The notes: generated by a model from the letters alone, not told the origin. 64,000 nt of DNA from Variovorax sp. KK3 (GCF_001984055.1 NZ_LYVO01000018.1:32819-96818); one strand, 5' to 3'. Positions 1-12,426 are shown, numbered from the stretch's first letter. Numbers and translations are program-made.

Positions 1-784
1 ACATGGCGAAGCTCATGCCCGAGTACTCGATCATGTGGCCCGCGACGATCTCCGATTCGCCTTCGACCACGTCGAAGGGATGGCGGTTGGTCTCGGCCAG
101 GCCGGAGATGAAGTACACGACGAAGATCGGCAGCAGCGGCAGCCAGTTCCACGACAGGAAGCTGACGCCCATGGACGCGAAGATGCCCTTGCCCTGCCCC
201 ATCACGATGTCGCTCATGTTGAGGCTGGCCGACACCATCAGCACCACCACGAAGGCGAAGCCCATCGCGATTTCGTAGCTCACCATCTGGGCCGAGGCGC
301 GCAGCGCGCCCAGGAAGGCGTACTTCGAGTTAGAGGCCCAACCGGCGATGATCACGCCGTACACCTCGAGCGAGGTGATGGCCATGACGAAGAGCAGGCC
401 GGCGTTGATGTTCGCCAATGCCACGTCGGGGCCGAAGGGAATCACGGCCCATGCGGCCAGGGCCGGCATGATGGTCATGATCGGGCCCAACAGGAACAGG
501 CCCTTGTTGGCGACCGTGGGAAGAATGATTTCCTTGGTCAGCAGCTTGAGCGCATCGGCGATGGGCTGCAGCAGGCCCAGCGGCCCGATGCGGTTGGGGC
601 CCACGCGGATCTGGGTGAAGCCGATCGCCTTGCGCTCCCAGAGCGTGAGGTAGGCCACCGCGCCCATCAGGGGCAGCACCACGACCACGATCTTGATCAG
701 GGTCCAGATGACGGGCCAGGCCACCGCGGTCCACCACGGCGCCGCGATCAGGCCCAGGCCGAAGCCGTGCAGGCTGTCGATCAT
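1..784 (-). CDS. nuoH: NADH-quinone oxidoreductase subunit H (3' end off window)
   Basis: Membrane subunit of complex I that links the peripheral arm to the proton-pumping arm and forms part of the quinone site. The first 261 codons are present; the family is about 350-360 residues, so roughly 95 C-terminal residues lie outside the window. The start ATG overlaps the nuoG stop (ATGA), showing translational coupling. The sequence begins [12 protein letters not shown], has several hydrophobic segments, and carries family motifs [20 protein letters not shown] and [19 protein letters not shown]. It is the eighth gene of the nuo operon, and nuoI onward should follow beyond position 1. Confidence 0.97.
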   Translation of the reverse strand, partial: MIDSLHGFGLGLIAAPWWTAVAWPVIWTLIKIVVVVLPLMGAVAYLTLWERKAIGFTQIRVGPNRIGPLGLLQPIADALKLLTKEIILPTVANKGLFLLGPIMTIMPALAAWAVIPFGPDVALANINAGLLFVMAITSLEVYGVIIAGWASNSKYAFLGALRASAQMVSYEIAMGFAFVVVLMVSASLNMSDIVMGQGKGIFASMGVSFLSWNWLPLLPIFVVYFISGLAETNRHPFDVVEGESEIVAGHMIEYSGMSFAM

Positions 785-2922
785 GCGAAGACCTCCTGCG
801 CGGCGCGCGCATCGGCAGTGAGCTGCAGCGAAGGTGCGCGGCGCACGATCGAATCGAGCTGGTAGATGCGGGCGACGACGGGCTCGGCGGCACCATTGGC
901 GCGTTGGCCATCGGCACGTGCGGAGGTCGCGTTGCTGAACCGGTCCGCCGGCAGCGCGCCGGCCGCCAGGCCGATGTCGGCCTGGACCTCACCCACCGAC
1001 TCGAACGAGAAGCCCTGCAGGCCCAGCAGATTGGCCAGCACGCGCAGCACCTTCCAGGCCGGACGGGCCTCGCCCTGCGGCTTGACCACGGCATGGAAGC
1101 TCTGCACGCGGCCTTCGGCGTTGACGAAGGTGCCGGGCGTTTCCGTGAAAGGCGCGATGGGCAGCAGAACGTCGCTGAAGTCGAGATTGGCCTTGAACGG
1201 GCTCAGCGTGACGACCATCTGGGCCCGTGCGAGCGCCTCGGCGGCGGCAGCGCCTGCCGCCGAATCGAACACGGGCTCGGTGTTGAGCAGCAGCGCCGCC
1301 TTGAGCGAACCACCGAGCATCTGGCCGGCGTCGAGGCCGCCTTCGCCGGGCAGCGCCCCGACCAGTTGCGCACCGACGGTGTTGGCCGCTTCGGTCAGGT
1401 AGCCGACGCTGGCGCCGGTCTGGGCGCCGAGCCAGTTGGCCAGCGACAGCAGCGCGCCGGCTTCGGCATGGTGCGCGGCCGCGTTGCCAAGCAGGATGGC
1501 CTTGCGTTCGCCGCCGAGCAGCGACGCGGCGATGGCTTTCGCCTCGTCGCCCGGCTCGCCCGAACGGGCCACCGGTGCGGCGACGCCCGCGCTGGACGCC
1601 ACGGCGGAGGCGATCTCGGCCAGCGCATCGGCCCAGCCCTGCGCCGGCACACGCACCGCGCTGGCCACGGGCATGGCCCAGGCTTCGCCGTCAGCCAGGA
1701 ATTCCGTGGAGGTCAGCGCGCTGAGCGCGGCGCCATTGCGCACCGCCTGGCGGATGCGCTGAGCGAACAGCGGATGGTCCTTGCGCAGGTTGGTGCCGAT
1801 CACCAGCACGCGCTGCAGTTGCGACAGCGATGCGATGGAAGTGCCCAGCCAGCGCACGCCCTCGGTCGCTTCGAACGAAGCGTGGCGCAGGCGATGGTCG
1901 ATGTTGGCGCTGCCCAGGCCTTGCACCAGCAGCTTGGCCAGGTGCAGTTCTTCGAGCGTGCTGTGCGGGCTGACCAGCGCACCGATGCTCTGAGCGCCGT
2001 GGTCGGCCTTGATCTGCTTGAGACCGTTGGCCACGTACTCGAGCGCGGTCTGCCAGTCGACCTGCTGCCACTGGCCGCCCTGCTTGAGCATGGGCTGCGT
2101 GAGGCGCTCGGGTCCGTTCAGGGCCTCGTAGGAGAAGCGATCGCGGTCGGCGATCCAGCATTCGTTGACGTCTTCGTTCTCGAGCGGAACGACGCGCATG
2201 ACGCGGTTGTTCTTGACCTGGACGATCAGGTTGGCACCGGTGGAATCATGCGGGCTCACCGACTTGCGGCGCGACAGCTCCCAGGTGCGGGCGCTGTAGC
2301 GGAAGGGCTTGCTCGTCAGCGCGCCGACCGGGCAGATGTCGATCATGTTGCCCGACAGCTCGGAATCGACCGACCCGTCGAGGAAGGTCTCGATCTCGGC
2401 ATGCTCGCCGCGATGCGACATGCCCAGCTCCATCACGCCGGCCACTTCCTGGCCGAAGCGCACGCAGCGGGTGCAGTGGATGCAGCGGCTCATCTCTTCC
2501 ATGCTGATGAGCGGGCCGACGTCCTTGTGGAACACCACGCGCTTTTCTTCTTCGTAGCGCGAGGAAGAGCCGCCGTAGCCGACGGCCAAGTCCTGCAGCT
2601 GGCATTCGCCGCCCTGGTCGCAGATGGGGCAGTCCAGCGGGTGATTGATCAGCAGGAACTCCATGACCGACTGCTGGGCCTTGATGGCCTTGTCGCTCTT
2701 GGTTCGGACGATCATGCCCTGCGTCACCGGCGTGGCGCAGGCTGGCATGGGCTTGGGCGCCTTTTCGACGTCGACCAGGCACATGCGGCAGTTGGCCGCG
2801 ATGCTGAGCTTCTTGTGGTAGCAGAAGTGCGGGATGTAGGTGCCCGCCTTGTCGGCCGCATGCATCACCATGCTGCCTTCGGTCACTTCGACCTTCTTGC
2901 CGTCGAGTTCGATTTCAACCAT
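781..2922 (-). CDS. nuoG: NADH-quinone oxidoreductase subunit G
   Basis: Large iron-sulfur subunit of the complex I hydrophilic arm, 713 residues. An N-terminal [2Fe-2S] ferredoxin domain has C34, C45, C48 and C62. It is followed by the H94/C98/C101/C107 [4Fe-4S] site ([14 protein letters not shown]) and a second [4Fe-4S] site at C147, C150, C153 and C197. The rest is a molybdopterin-oxidoreductase-like domain with no cofactor role in this family. Around residues 215-230, where some bacteria such as E. coli carry the extra N7 cluster cysteines, there is no cysteine, so N7 is absent. It lies 22 nt after nuoF and overlaps nuoH by 4 nt. Confidence 0.97.
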   Translation of the reverse strand: MVEIELDGKKVEVTEGSMVMHAADKAGTYIPHFCYHKKLSIAANCRMCLVDVEKAPKPMPACATPVTQGMIVRTKSDKAIKAQQSVMEFLLINHPLDCPICDQGGECQLQDLAVGYGGSSSRYEEEKRVVFHKDVGPLISMEEMSRCIHCTRCVRFGQEVAGVMELGMSHRGEHAEIETFLDGSVDSELSGNMIDICPVGALTSKPFRYSARTWELSRRKSVSPHDSTGANLIVQVKNNRVMRVVPLENEDVNECWIADRDRFSYEALNGPERLTQPMLKQGGQWQQVDWQTALEYVANGLKQIKADHGAQSIGALVSPHSTLEELHLAKLLVQGLGSANIDHRLRHASFEATEGVRWLGTSIASLSQLQRVLVIGTNLRKDHPLFAQRIRQAVRNGAALSALTSTEFLADGEAWAMPVASAVRVPAQGWADALAEIASAVASSAGVAAPVARSGEPGDEAKAIAASLLGGERKAILLGNAAAHHAEAGALLSLANWLGAQTGASVGYLTEAANTVGAQLVGALPGEGGLDAGQMLGGSLKAALLLNTEPVFDSAAGAAAAEALARAQMVVTLSPFKANLDFSDVLLPIAPFTETPGTFVNAEGRVQSFHAVVKPQGEARPAWKVLRVLANLLGLQGFSFESVGEVQADIGLAAGALPADRFSNATSARADGQRANGAAEPVVARIYQLDSIVRRAPSLQLTADARAAQEVFA

Positions 2923-2944
2923 GTTCGTGTTTTCTCGTTCTCGC

Positions 2945-4284
<1,340 letters not shown>

Positions 4285-4288
<4 letters not shown>

Positions 4289-4824
4289 TGCGCGCCCTCC
4301 GCCTTCGCGCTGCGAAGGCCGTCGACCAGCTGGTCGAGCTTTTCGTTGCTCATGAAGCTGCACATGGTGCGGTCGTTGACGAGCATCACGGGCGAATCGG
4401 CACAGGCGCCGAGGCACTCGCTCTGCTGCAGCGTGAACAGGCCGTCGGGCGTGGTCTCGCCCATCTGGATGCCCAGCTTCTTCTCGAGGTGGGCCAGCGC
4501 CACGGCGCCGTCGCGCAGCTGGCACGGCAGGTTGGTGCAGACGTTGAGCTTGTAGCGGCCCACCGGATGCTGGTTGTACATGTTGTAGAAGGTCGTGACC
4601 TCGTGCACCGCGATCGGTGCCATGCCCAGGTAGGCGGCGATCTCGCGCTCGCGCTGCGTGCTCACATAGCCTTCCTGCTTCTGCACGATCGTGAGGCAGG
4701 CCATCACGGCCGACTGCTTGCCGGCCGGTGGGTATTTGGCGACCTCGCGCGCGAAGAGATCCACGATGGCCGCCGGCAGCGGCGGCTGGGTGCCCTGTTG
4801 GCTCTGGTGGGTGTCGGGTGTCAT
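4285..4824 (-). CDS. nuoE: NADH-quinone oxidoreductase subunit E
   Basis: 24-kDa type subunit carrying the [2Fe-2S] cluster N1a, next to NuoF in the NADH module. The thioredoxin-like ferredoxin fold is recognised from the ligand pairs in VCTNLPCQL and [12 protein letters not shown] place the start at the ATG at 4824 because AGGTGA lies 8 nt upstream as a Shine-Dalgarno sequence. A GTG at 4836, overlapping the nuoD stop, is an in-frame alternative that adds four residues (VSER). The product is 179 residues. Its stop overlaps the nuoF start. Confidence 0.95.
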
Positions 4825-4832
4825 GCGTTCGC

Positions 4833-6086
4833 TCACCTGTCGATTTCGCCGAAGACGATGTCCATGGTGCCGATCACCGCGACGGCGTCGGCGATCATGT
4901 GGCCGCGCGACATCTCGTCGAGCGCAGCCAGATGCGGAAAGCCCGGCGCACGGATCTTCAGGCGGTAGGGCTTGTTGGCGCCATCGCTCACGAGATAGAT
5001 GCCGAACTCGCCCTTGGGATGCTCGACGGCGGCGTAGGCCTCACCCTCGGGCACGTGGAAGCCTTCGGTGAAGAGCTTGAAATGGTGGATCAGCTCCTCC
5101 ATGTTCGCCTTCATCGATTCGCGCGCGGGCGCGGCCACCTTGTGGTTGTCGGTGATCACCGGGCCCGGGTTGGCGCGCAGCCAGGCCGAGCACTGCTGGA
5201 TGATCCGGTTGGCCTGGCGCATCTCTTCGACGCGGACCAGGTAGCGGTCGTAGCAATCGCCGGTCTTGCCGATCGGCACGTCGAAATCCATGCGGTCGTA
5301 AACGTCGTAGGGCTGCTTCTTGCGCAGATCCCATTCGACGCCGGAGCCGCGCAGCATCGGGCCGGTGAAGCCCAGGTTGAGCGCACGCTCGGGCGTGACC
5401 ACGCCGATGCCGACGGTGCGCTGCTTCCAGATGCGGTTGTCGGTGAGCAGCGTTTCGTACTCGTCGACCATCTTCGGAAAGCGGCGGCAGAAGTCGTCGA
5501 CGAAGTCGAGCATCGAGCCCTGGCGGTTCTCGTTGAGCTTCTCGATCGCCTTCGCGTTCTTGATCTTGCTGACCTTGTACTGCGGCATCGCGTCGGGCAG
5601 GTCGCGGTAGACGCCACCCGGACGGAAGTAGGCCGCGTGCATGCGCGCGCCCGACACCGCTTCGTACAGGTCGAACAGGTCCTCGCGCTCGCGGAAGCAG
5701 TAGATGAGCATGTTCATCGCACCGCAGTCCAGGCCGTGCGCGCCGAGCCACAGCAGGTGGTTCAGCAGGCGCGTGATTTCGCCGAACATCACGCGGATGT
5801 ACTGCGCGCGCACGGGCACTTCGAGGCCGAGCATGCGCTCGATGGCCAGGCAGTACGCGTGCTCGTTGCTCATCATCGAGACGTAATCCAGCCGGTCCAT
5901 GTAGGGCAGCGACTGGATGAAAGTGCGCGTCTCGGCCAGCTTTTCGGTGGCCCGGTGCAGCAGGCCGATGTGGGGGTCGGCGCGCTGGATGACTTCGCCG
6001 TCCAGTTCGAGCACCAGGCGCAGCACACCGTGCGCCGCCGGGTGCTGGGGACCGAAGTTAAGCGTGTAGTTCTTGATTTCCGCCAT
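4833..6086 (-). CDS. nuoD: NADH-quinone oxidoreductase subunit D
   Basis: 49-kDa type subunit that lines the quinone-binding pocket of complex I; related to [NiFe] hydrogenase large subunits but without metal ligands. The 417-residue product starts [20 protein letters not shown], where the conserved [12 protein letters not shown] loop is diagnostic. The long open frame upstream of 6086 is not part of the gene: it overlaps nuoC and encodes an arginine-rich shadow. The start lies 2 nt after the nuoC stop. NuoC and NuoD are separate here, unlike the E. coli fusion. Confidence 0.97.
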   Translation of the reverse strand: MAEIKNYTLNFGPQHPAAHGVLRLVLELDGEVIQRADPHIGLLHRATEKLAETRTFIQSLPYMDRLDYVSMMSNEHAYCLAIERMLGLEVPVRAQYIRVMFGEITRLLNHLLWLGAHGLDCGAMNMLIYCFREREDLFDLYEAVSGARMHAAYFRPGGVYRDLPDAMPQYKVSKIKNAKAIEKLNENRQGSMLDFVDDFCRRFPKMVDEYETLLTDNRIWKQRTVGIGVVTPERALNLGFTGPMLRGSGVEWDLRKKQPYDVYDRMDFDVPIGKTGDCYDRYLVRVEEMRQANRIIQQCSAWLRANPGPVITDNHKVAAPARESMKANMEELIHHFKLFTEGFHVPEGEAYAAVEHPKGEFGIYLVSDGANKPYRLKIRAPGFPHLAALDEMSRGHMIADAVAVIGTMDIVFGEIDR

Positions 6087-6088
6087 GG

Positions 6089-6700
6089 TCAGTGCAGGCC
6101 GCCGCCGTAGTTGTCTTCGCGAATCACGCGCGGCGTGATCTCGCGCGGCTCGATGGTCACCGGCTGGTAGATCACGCGCTTCTGCTCGGGATCGAAGCGC
6201 ATCTCGACATGGCCGGAGACGGGGAAGTCCTTGCGGAACGGGTGGCCGATGAAGCCGTAGTCGGTGAGAAGGCGCCGCAGATCGTCGTGGCCCTCGAAGA
6301 CGATGCCGTAGAGGTCGAAGGCTTCGCGCTCGAACCAGCCGGCGGAGCTCCAGACGCTGGTCAGCGAATCGACCAGGGGCAGGTCTTCGTTGGGCGCGAA
6401 GACCTTGAGGCGAACGCGCTGATTGAGGCTGACCGACAGCAGGTGCGAGACCACGCCGAAGCGCTCGCCCTCCCACTCGCCTTCACGGTAGTCGGAATAG
6501 TCCATGCCGCAGAGGTCGATCAGCTGCTCGAAGCGGCAACCGGGCGAGTCACGCAGCAGGCGCGCAGCCTCGAGGTAATCGGCCGCAGCCACGACCACGG
6601 TGACCTCGCCGAGCGCGAGCGTCACGCGCTTGGCCTTGGCGCCGAGCGTTTCCTGGATCTGGGTCTGAAGTGCCTCGGGAGCAATGGCAAAGTCGGTCAT
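6089..6700 (-). CDS. nuoC: NADH-quinone oxidoreductase subunit C
   Basis: 30-kDa type subunit of the complex I connecting module, 203 residues. The signature near the C-terminus reads [20 protein letters not shown] followed by [16 protein letters not shown], typical of NuoC. It has no cofactor and packs against NuoB and NuoD. It lies 12 nt after nuoB and 2 nt before nuoD in the same operon. Confidence 0.97.
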   Translation of the reverse strand: MTDFAIAPEALQTQIQETLGAKAKRVTLALGEVTVVVAAADYLEAARLLRDSPGCRFEQLIDLCGMDYSDYREGEWEGERFGVVSHLLSVSLNQRVRLKVFAPNEDLPLVDSLTSVWSSAGWFEREAFDLYGIVFEGHDDLRRLLTDYGFIGHPFRKDFPVSGHVEMRFDPEQKRVIYQPVTIEPREITPRVIREDNYGGGLH

Positions 6701-6712
6701 CGTCTCTCGCTC

Positions 6713-7192
6713 TCAGGCACGCGCGATGGTGTTGGTGCGCCGGATCTTCTGCTGCAGCTGGATGATTCCGTACAGCAGCGCCTCGGCGGTCGGCGGGCAG
6801 CCCGGCACGTAGACGTCGACCGGCACGATGCGGTCGCAACCTCGCACCACCGAATAGCTGTAGTGGTAGTAGCCGCCGCCGTTGGCGCAGGAGCCCATCG
6901 ACAGCACCCAGCGCGGCTCGGGCATCTGGTCGTAGACCTTGCGCAGGGCCGGCGCCATCTTGTTGCACAGCGTGCCGGCCACGATCATCAGATCGGACTG
7001 GCGCGGGCTCGGGCGGAACAGCATGCCGAAGCGGTCGATGTCGTAGCGAGCGGCACCCGCGTGCATCATCTCCACGGCACAGCAGGCAAGACCGAAGGTC
7101 ATCGGCCAGAGCGATCCCGTCTTGGCCCAGTTCACCACCGAATCGTAGGTCGTGGTGACGAAGCCTTCCTTCATGACGCCTTCAATGGCCAT
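6713..7192 (-). CDS. nuoB: NADH-quinone oxidoreductase subunit B
   Basis: PSST-type subunit holding [4Fe-4S] cluster N2, the final electron donor to ubiquinone; 159 residues. The ligand cysteines are visible as the adjacent pair C37-C38 in [11 protein letters not shown]102 in MGSCANGGG and C132 in [13 protein letters not shown]. The length and motif spacing match betaproteobacterial NuoB. It is second gene of the operon, 15 nt after nuoA. Confidence 0.98.
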   Translation of the reverse strand: MAIEGVMKEGFVTTTYDSVVNWAKTGSLWPMTFGLACCAVEMMHAGAARYDIDRFGMLFRPSPRQSDLMIVAGTLCNKMAPALRKVYDQMPEPRWVLSMGSCANGGGYYHYSYSVVRGCDRIVPVDVYVPGCPPTAEALLYGIIQLQQKIRRTNTIARA

Positions 7193-7207
7193 TGTTCGAA
7201 TTCCTTG

Positions 7208-7567
7208 TCATTCCCAATCGAGCGCACCCTTTTTCCACTCGTAGATGAAACCTACGACGAGGATGGCGAGAAAAATCATCATGGCCCAGAAGCCGACCGG
7301 ACCGATCTGCTTCAGCGCGATCGCCCACGGAAAGAGGAAGGCGATCTCGAGGTCGAAAAGAATGAAGAGGATCGCAACCAGGTAATAGCGCACGTCGAAC
7401 TTCATGCGCGCGTCTTCGAAGGCCTCGAAGCCGCATTCGTAAGGCGAATTTTTCTGGGAGTCGGGCCGATTGGGGCCGAGGATGTAACCGAGAACCTGAG
7501 GTGCCACTCCGACACCGATACCGACCAGGATGAACAACAGGACGGGCAGGTAGGATTCGAGGTTCAT
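7208..7567 (-). CDS. nuoA: NADH-quinone oxidoreductase subunit A
   Basis: Small membrane subunit (119 residues, three predicted transmembrane helices) at the junction of the membrane and peripheral arms of complex I. It begins [20 protein letters not shown] and contains [16 protein letters not shown], the conserved cytoplasmic loop with the cysteine that reacts in the deactive enzyme. An in-frame ATG at 7603 would add 12 residues overlapping the tRNA-nuo hairpin; the start at 7567 fits the family length. It is first gene of the nuo operon. Confidence 0.97.
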   Translation of the reverse strand: MNLESYLPVLLFILVGIGVGVAPQVLGYILGPNRPDSQKNSPYECGFEAFEDARMKFDVRYYLVAILFILFDLEIAFLFPWAIALKQIGPVGFWAMMIFLAILVVGFIYEWKKGALDWE

Positions 7568-7588
7568 CGGGGGTCTTTTACCGCTTGT

Positions 7589-7620
7589 CGCCGACAGGAA
7601 CATGACGTGCCCTGTCGGCG
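7589..7620 (-). other. Perfect 10-bp hairpin between tRNA-Leu and nuoA
   Basis: CGCCGACAGG pairs with CCTGTCGGCG around a 12-nt loop, 5 nt after the tRNA CCA end and 21 nt before nuoA. No T-run follows, so it does not look like an intrinsic terminator. It may be an RNA processing site that separates the tRNA from the nuo mRNA, or a 5' stabiliser of the nuo mRNA. The role is inference. Confidence 0.55.
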
Positions 7621-7625
7621 AGATT

Positions 7626-7710
7626 TGGTGCCGTCGGCGAGACTCGAACTCGCACAGCTTTCGCCACTACCCCCTCAAGATAGCGTGTCTACCAATTTCA
7701 CCACGACGGC
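7626..7710 (-). tRNA. tRNA-Leu (anticodon GAG)
   Basis: An 85-nt gene with CCA encoded. The acceptor stem pairs GCCGTCG (7710-7704) with CGACGGC (7636-7630), followed by A and CCA. The anticodon stem is CTATC/GGTAG around the loop TTGAGGG, giving anticodon GAG, which reads CUC and CUU. It has a class II variable arm (about TGGCGAAAGCTG) and the T-loop GTTCGAGTC. It sits between secG and nuoA on their strand and could be cotranscribed with either. Confidence 0.97.
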
Positions 7711-7790
7711 GGTTTTATGTGTCCGAATGGCATGAGGAACCAGATGAGGTTTTGGCTTTCCGGACAGCTTTAGAGTTTACCCTGAAAAGA

Positions 7791-7825
7791 AGTCGTTTTC
7801 GCCGCGCGCAGGAGCGAAAACGACT
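7791..7825 (-). terminator. Intrinsic terminator after secG
   Basis: A perfect 12-bp stem, AGTCGTTTTCGC/GCGAAAACGACT, with an 11-nt loop lies 8 nt past the secG stop. On the minus strand the stem is followed by TTCTTTTC. It should end the tpiA-secG transcript and separate it from tRNA-Leu and nuo. Confidence 0.8.
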
Positions 7826-7832
7826 GTGGCGT

Positions 7833-8258
7833 TCACTTGGTCGGAATCTGCGCGGCGCCCGACGCGGGCGTGGCTGGCGCAGGCGCACTGCCGGCCGGCG
7901 CGGCCGGTGCATTGCCGGTCGGAATCTGCGAAGCCGGGCCCGATGCGCCCGGTGCCGGCGCGGGGGCCGCGGCACCACCGATCGCGGCGCGCTCGAGCAA
8001 GCTGCCGCCACCCGCAGGCCGGCTGTGGCTGAAATAAGCCAGCAGCAGCGTGCATGCGAAGAAGACGGCAGCGAGCACCGCCGTGCTGCGCGACAGGAAG
8101 TTCGCGCTGCCGCTGGCGCCGAAGAGGCTGCCGGCACTGCCGCTGCCGAAGGCCGCACCCATGTCGGCGCCCTTGCCGTGCTGGATCAGGATGAGGCCGA
8201 TCATCGCGAGCGCCGACAGCATCTGCACGCCCACGAGGATGTTGAAGACCACGTTCAT
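7833..8258 (-). CDS. secG: Preprotein translocase subunit SecG
   Basis: Auxiliary inner-membrane subunit of the SecYEG channel, assisting SecA-driven export. The product is 141 residues from MNVVFNILVGVQMLSAL, with two transmembrane helices separated by the conserved cytoplasmic stretch LIQHGKGADMGAAFGSG. The C-terminal 50 residues are rich in alanine and proline and probably disordered. The open frame runs upstream into tpiA, but the ATG at 8258 has CGGAG upstream and matches the family. It lies 38 nt after tpiA. Confidence 0.95.
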   Translation of the reverse strand: MNVVFNILVGVQMLSALAMIGLILIQHGKGADMGAAFGSGSAGSLFGASGSANFLSRSTAVLAAVFFACTLLLAYFSHSRPAGGGSLLERAAIGGAAAPAPAPGASGPASQIPTGNAPAAPAGSAPAPATPASGAAQIPTK

Positions 8259-8296
8259 TTCGTTCTTACTCCGGGATTCGTTCGGGACCGGGCCGC

Positions 8297-9049
8297 TCAG
8301 CGGGCCGCGGCGATGATCTGCAAAAAGTCGGGGGCCTTGAGAGACGCGCCGCCGATCAATCCGCCGTCGATGTCCGGCTGGGCCAGCAGCTCGGCGGCGT
8401 TGGCGGCATTCATGCTGCCGCCGTAGAGGATGCGGATGCCCGCAGCGTGCTCGTTCGCGGCATGGTGCAGTTGCGCACGCAGCAGCGCGTGCACGGCCTG
8501 CGCCTGCTCGGGCGTCGCGGTCTTGCCGGTACCGATGGCCCACACGGGTTCGTAGGCGACCACGATCTCGCTGATGCAATGGCCGTTCACGTGGATCACG
8601 GCGGCCAGCTGGCGCTTGACCACTTCCTCGGTGTGCCCTGCCTCGCGCTCCGCCAGCGTCTCGCCGACACAGACGATGGGCGTGATGCCACCGCCCAGCG
8701 CGGCAGCGGTCTTGGCCGCCACCGTGTCGTCGGTTTCACCGTGGTATTGCCTGCGCTCGGAATGGCCGACGATCGCGTAGCGCACGCCGAAGTCCTTGAG
8801 CATCGCGGCCGACTGCTCGCCCGTGAAGGCGCCTTGCGGCTGGGCAGAAAGGTCTTGCGCGCCCAGGGCGACGGGCGACCCCGTGACCAGTGCCTGGACC
8901 TGCGCCAAGTATGGCGCCGGCACGCACACGGCAATGTCGCAGGCCGGCGATCCGACACCTTGCCGAAGCGCATTCACCAAGGCTTCGTTCGCGGCCAGGC
9001 TGCCGTTCATCTTCCAATTGCCGGCGATGAGTTTCTTCTTCGTGGTCAT
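8297..9049 (-). CDS. tpiA: Triose-phosphate isomerase
   Basis: Glycolytic enzyme interconverting dihydroxyacetone phosphate and glyceraldehyde 3-phosphate; (beta/alpha)8 barrel of 250 residues. The substrate-binding AGNWKMNG (K13) is near the N-terminus, the histidine electrophile sits in VGHSERR, the catalytic glutamate in [12 protein letters not shown], and the phosphate loop in [10 protein letters not shown] use the ATG at 9049; an ATG at 9067 adds six residues but overlaps the upstream gene's stop. The tpiA-secG-tRNA-nuo order is common in betaproteobacteria. Confidence 0.97.
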   Translation of the reverse strand: MTTKKKLIAGNWKMNGSLAANEALVNALRQGVGSPACDIAVCVPAPYLAQVQALVTGSPVALGAQDLSAQPQGAFTGEQSAAMLKDFGVRYAIVGHSERRQYHGETDDTVAAKTAAALGGGITPIVCVGETLAEREAGHTEEVVKRQLAAVIHVNGHCISEIVVAYEPVWAIGTGKTATPEQAQAVHALLRAQLHHAANEHAAGIRILYGGSMNAANAAELLAQPDIDGGLIGGASLKAPDFLQIIAAAR

Positions 9050-9060
9050 GGGTTCGTCGC

Positions 9061-10059
9061 TCACCATGTCAGCACGATCTTGCCGATGTGCTGGTTCGAT
9101 TCCATCAGGGTGTGGGCCTGCGCCGCGCCACTCGGGTCGCCGCCCGCAGCGAAGACGCTATGGATGACGGGCTTCACGGCGCCGCCTTCGAGCATCGGCC
9201 AGACCTTCTCGCGCAGTGACTTCGCGATCGCTGCCTTGAAGGCGATCGGCCGCGGACGCAGCGTCGACCCGGTGATGGTCAGGCGCCGGCGCAGCACCAA
9301 GCCCGCATTGAACTCGCTCTTGGTGCCGCCCTGCACGGCGATGATCACCAGGCGGCCGTCCTCGGCCAGGCAGTCGATCTCACGCGGCACGTAGGCGCCG
9401 GCGACCATGTCGAGGATCACGTCCACGCCCTTGCCGCCGGTCAGCCGCTTGGCCTCTTCGGCGAAATCGGCTGTCTTGTAGTTGATCGCGTGGTCGGCGC
9501 CCAGCTTCCGGCAGGCCTCGCACTTGTCGTCGCTGCCCGCGGTGGCGATCACGGTCGCGCCGAAGGCCTTGCCCAGCTGGATCGCCGTCACGCCGATGCC
9601 GCTGGTGCCGCCCTGGATCAGCAGGGTCTCGCCCTTCTGCAACCGACCGCGATCGAACACGTTGCTCCAGACGGTGAAGAAGGTTTCGGGCAGCGAGGCA
9701 GCCTCTGCGTCGCTCCAACCCTTGGGCACCGGCAGGCACTGGGCCACCGGTGCGACGCAGAGCTCGGCATAGCCGCCGCCCGCGATCAGCGCGCAGACGC
9801 GGTCGCCGACCGCGAAGCCGGCGTCCTTCATGGCCGCCTCGTCGCCTGACACGATCTCACCCGCCACCTCGAGCCCAGGGAGGTCCGAGGCACCCGGCGG
9901 CACCGGGTAGTTGCCCGTGCGCTGCAGCACGTCCGGCCGGTTCACGCCGCTGGCCGCCACGCGGATCAGCAACTCGCCCGCACCGGCGACCGGCGCGGGG
10001 CGCTCGACCTGGCGCAGCACCTCGGGCGCACCGAAGGATGTGATTTCAATGGCTTTCAT
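9061..10059 (-). CDS. NAD(P)H-quinone oxidoreductase, zinc-free MDR family
   Basis: Medium-chain dehydrogenase/reductase of 332 residues, resembling the PIG3/QorA group that reduces quinones with NADPH. It has a GroES-like N-terminal half ([20 protein letters not shown]) and a Rossmann half with [19 protein letters not shown]. No cysteine cluster for structural or catalytic zinc is seen, which supports the quinone reductase subfamily over alcohol dehydrogenase. It lies immediately upstream of tpiA. The substrate is not predictable. Confidence 0.9.
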   Translation of the reverse strand: MKAIEITSFGAPEVLRQVERPAPVAGAGELLIRVAASGVNRPDVLQRTGNYPVPPGASDLPGLEVAGEIVSGDEAAMKDAGFAVGDRVCALIAGGGYAELCVAPVAQCLPVPKGWSDAEAASLPETFFTVWSNVFDRGRLQKGETLLIQGGTSGIGVTAIQLGKAFGATVIATAGSDDKCEACRKLGADHAINYKTADFAEEAKRLTGGKGVDVILDMVAGAYVPREIDCLAEDGRLVIIAVQGGTKSEFNAGLVLRRRLTITGSTLRPRPIAFKAAIAKSLREKVWPMLEGGAVKPVIHSVFAAGGDPSGAAQAHTLMESNQHIGKIVLTW

Positions 10060-10075
10060 GCTCGTCTCGGCTGAA

Positions 10076-10099
10076 GCGCCCGCTCTTTCGAACGGGCGC
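10076..10099 (-). terminator. Possible terminator hairpin after pnp
   Basis: A 7-bp GC stem, GCGCCCG/CGGGCGC, with a 10-nt loop lies between the pnp stop and the start of the quinone oxidoreductase gene. No T-run follows on the minus strand, so it may only stabilise the pnp 3' end. Confidence 0.35.
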
Positions 10100-10137
10100 C
10101 CGTTGGAAGGTCGGCAACGGCGTCACCGCCCTCGCCT

Positions 10138-12426
10138 TCAGGCCTGGCGGTCGCCGCCGTTGGGCTCTTGCGGACGCACGTCCTGGTCGACGGCCACTGC
10201 TTGCTCTGCGGCCGGCGCTTCGGCCGTGTTGTCGAAGCGCGGTGCACGATCGCCGCGGGGCGGACGATCACCGCGCTCGCGTCGCTCGCCACGCTCTTCG
10301 CGCGGCGGACGGTCGTAGGACTCCATGCCGGCCGGGCGCTCGGCCAGCGCCTTCATGGACAGCTTGACGCGGCCCTTGTCGTCCGTCTCGAGCACCTTGA
10401 CCTTCACGATCTGGCCTTCGCTCAGGTAGTCGGTCACCTTCTCGACGCGCTCGTGCGCGATCTGGCTGATGTGCAGCAGGCCGTCCTTGCCGGGCAGCAG
10501 GTTGATCAGTGCGCCGAAGTCCAGGATCTTCGTGACCGGGCCTTCGTACACCTTGCCGATCTCGACTTCGGCAGTGATCTGCTCGATGCGCTTCTTGGCC
10601 GCCTCGGCCTTGGCCGGATCGGTGGAAGCGATGGTGATGGTGCCGTCTTCGTCGATGTTGATCTGGGTGCCGGTCTCTTCGGTCAGCGCGCGGATCACCG
10701 AGCCACCCTTGCCGATCACGTCGCGAATCTTCTCGGGGTTGATCTTCATCGTGAACAGGCGGGGCGCGAAGCTGGAGACCTCGGCCTTGGCTTCGCCCAT
10801 CGCTTCCTGCATCTTGCCCAGGATGTGCATGCGCGCTTCCTTGGCCTGGGCCAGGGCGACCTGCATGATTTCCTTGGTGATGCCCTGGATCTTGATGTCC
10901 ATCTGCAGCGCGGTGATGCCGTTGGTCGTGCCGGCCACCTTGAAGTCCATGTCGCCCAGGTGATCTTCGTCGCCGAGGATGTCGGTCAGCACGGCGAAGC
11001 GGTTGTCTTCCTTGATCAGGCCCATGGCGATGCCGGCCACGTGAGCCTTCATCGGCACGCCGGCGTCCATCATCGAGAGGCAGCCGCCGCAGACCGAAGC
11101 CATCGACGACGAGCCGTTCGACTCCGTGATTTCCGACACCACGCGGATGGTGTAGGGGAACTCTTCCTTGCTCGGCAGGCAGGCCACGAGGGCGCGCTTG
11201 GCCAGTCGGCCATGGCCGACTTCGCGGCGCTTGGTCGAGCCCATGCGGCCCACTTCGCCGGTGGCGAAGGGAGGCATGTTGTAGTGGAACAGAAAGCGGT
11301 CTTCGTACTCGCCAGCCAGCGCGTCGATGCGCTGCGCGTCGCGTTCGGTGCCCAGCGTGGTCACCACGAGCGCCTGCGTTTCACCGCGGGTGAACAGCGC
11401 CGACCCGTGCGTGCGCGGCAGGACGCTGTTGCGGATCTCGATGGGGCGGACGGTGCGCGTGTCGCGGCCGTCGATGCGCGGCTCGCCCGAAAGGATCTGG
11501 CTGCGAACGATCTTCGATTCGATGGCGAACAGCAGATCGCTGACCTTGCCTGCATCGAAAGGCTCGCCGCTCTCCTTGAGCGATGCCATCACGCTGGCAT
11601 TGGCTTCGCGCAAGGCTTGCGTGCGCGCCTGCTTGCTGCGGATCTGGTAGACCGCACGCAGCTTTTCTTCCGCAAGGCCCTTGACCTTGGAGACGAAGGC
11701 TTCGTCTTCGGCCGGCGGCTGCCAGTCCCACACCGGCTTGCCGGCGTCGCGGACGAGTTCGTGGATCGCGTTGATCGCGATGCCGGCCTGCTCATGCCCG
11801 AACACCACGCCGCCGAGCATGATTTCTTCGCTCAGCTGCAGCGCTTCGGACTCGACCATCAGCACGGCGGCTTCGGTGCCGGCCACGACGAGGTCCATCT
11901 GCGATTCCTTGCGCAGGGTCTGGCCCGGATTCAGGACGTACTGGCCGTTGACGTAGCCCACGCGCGCGGCGCCGATCGGGCCGCTGAACGGAATGCCGGA
12001 GATCGACAGCGCGGCGCTGACGGCGATCATGGCGGCGATGTCGGCGTCGACCTCGGGGTTCAGCGACAGCGTGTGGATCACCACGTGCACTTCGTTGAGG
12101 AAGCCCTCGGGGAACAGCGGCCGGATCGGGCGGTCGATCAGGCGCGAGGTCAGGGTTTCGAGTTCGCTGGGCTTGGCTTCGCGCTTGAAGAAGCTGCCGG
12201 GGATCTTGCCTGCGGCATAGGTCTTCTCGATGTAGTCGACCGTCAGCGGGAAGAAGTCCTGGCCGGGCTTGGCGGTCTTCGAGGCGACCACGGTAGCCAG
12301 CACCACGGTGCCGTCGATGTCGACGACCACGGCACCGCTGGCCTGGCGGGCGATTTCGCCCGTTTCCATGACGACGGTCTTGTCGCCCCACTGGAAGGAC
12401 TTGCTGACTTTGTTGAAGAGGCTCAT
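10138..12426 (-). CDS. pnp: Polyribonucleotide nucleotidyltransferase (PNPase)
   Basis: Phosphorolytic 3'-5' exoribonuclease of the RNA degradosome, 762 residues. Two RNase PH domains (about 1-220 and 310-545) flank an all-alpha linker. Catalytic acidic residues lie in [19 protein letters not shown] domain (about 555-615) and an S1 domain (about 622-690, starting [17 protein letters not shown]) follow. The tail of about 65 residues is rich in Arg, Asp, Glu and Pro and probably disordered, possibly for RNA or partner binding. The rpsO-pnp order is the classic one, with a terminator and a leader hairpin between the two genes. Confidence 0.98.
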   Translation of the reverse strand: MSLFNKVSKSFQWGDKTVVMETGEIARQASGAVVVDIDGTVVLATVVASKTAKPGQDFFPLTVDYIEKTYAAGKIPGSFFKREAKPSELETLTSRLIDRPIRPLFPEGFLNEVHVVIHTLSLNPEVDADIAAMIAVSAALSISGIPFSGPIGAARVGYVNGQYVLNPGQTLRKESQMDLVVAGTEAAVLMVESEALQLSEEIMLGGVVFGHEQAGIAINAIHELVRDAGKPVWDWQPPAEDEAFVSKVKGLAEEKLRAVYQIRSKQARTQALREANASVMASLKESGEPFDAGKVSDLLFAIESKIVRSQILSGEPRIDGRDTRTVRPIEIRNSVLPRTHGSALFTRGETQALVVTTLGTERDAQRIDALAGEYEDRFLFHYNMPPFATGEVGRMGSTKRREVGHGRLAKRALVACLPSKEEFPYTIRVVSEITESNGSSSMASVCGGCLSMMDAGVPMKAHVAGIAMGLIKEDNRFAVLTDILGDEDHLGDMDFKVAGTTNGITALQMDIKIQGITKEIMQVALAQAKEARMHILGKMQEAMGEAKAEVSSFAPRLFTMKINPEKIRDVIGKGGSVIRALTEETGTQINIDEDGTITIASTDPAKAEAAKKRIEQITAEVEIGKVYEGPVTKILDFGALINLLPGKDGLLHISQIAHERVEKVTDYLSEGQIVKVKVLETDDKGRVKLSMKALAERPAGMESYDRPPREERGERRERGDRPPRGDRAPRFDNTAEAPAAEQAVAVDQDVRPQEPNGGDRQA

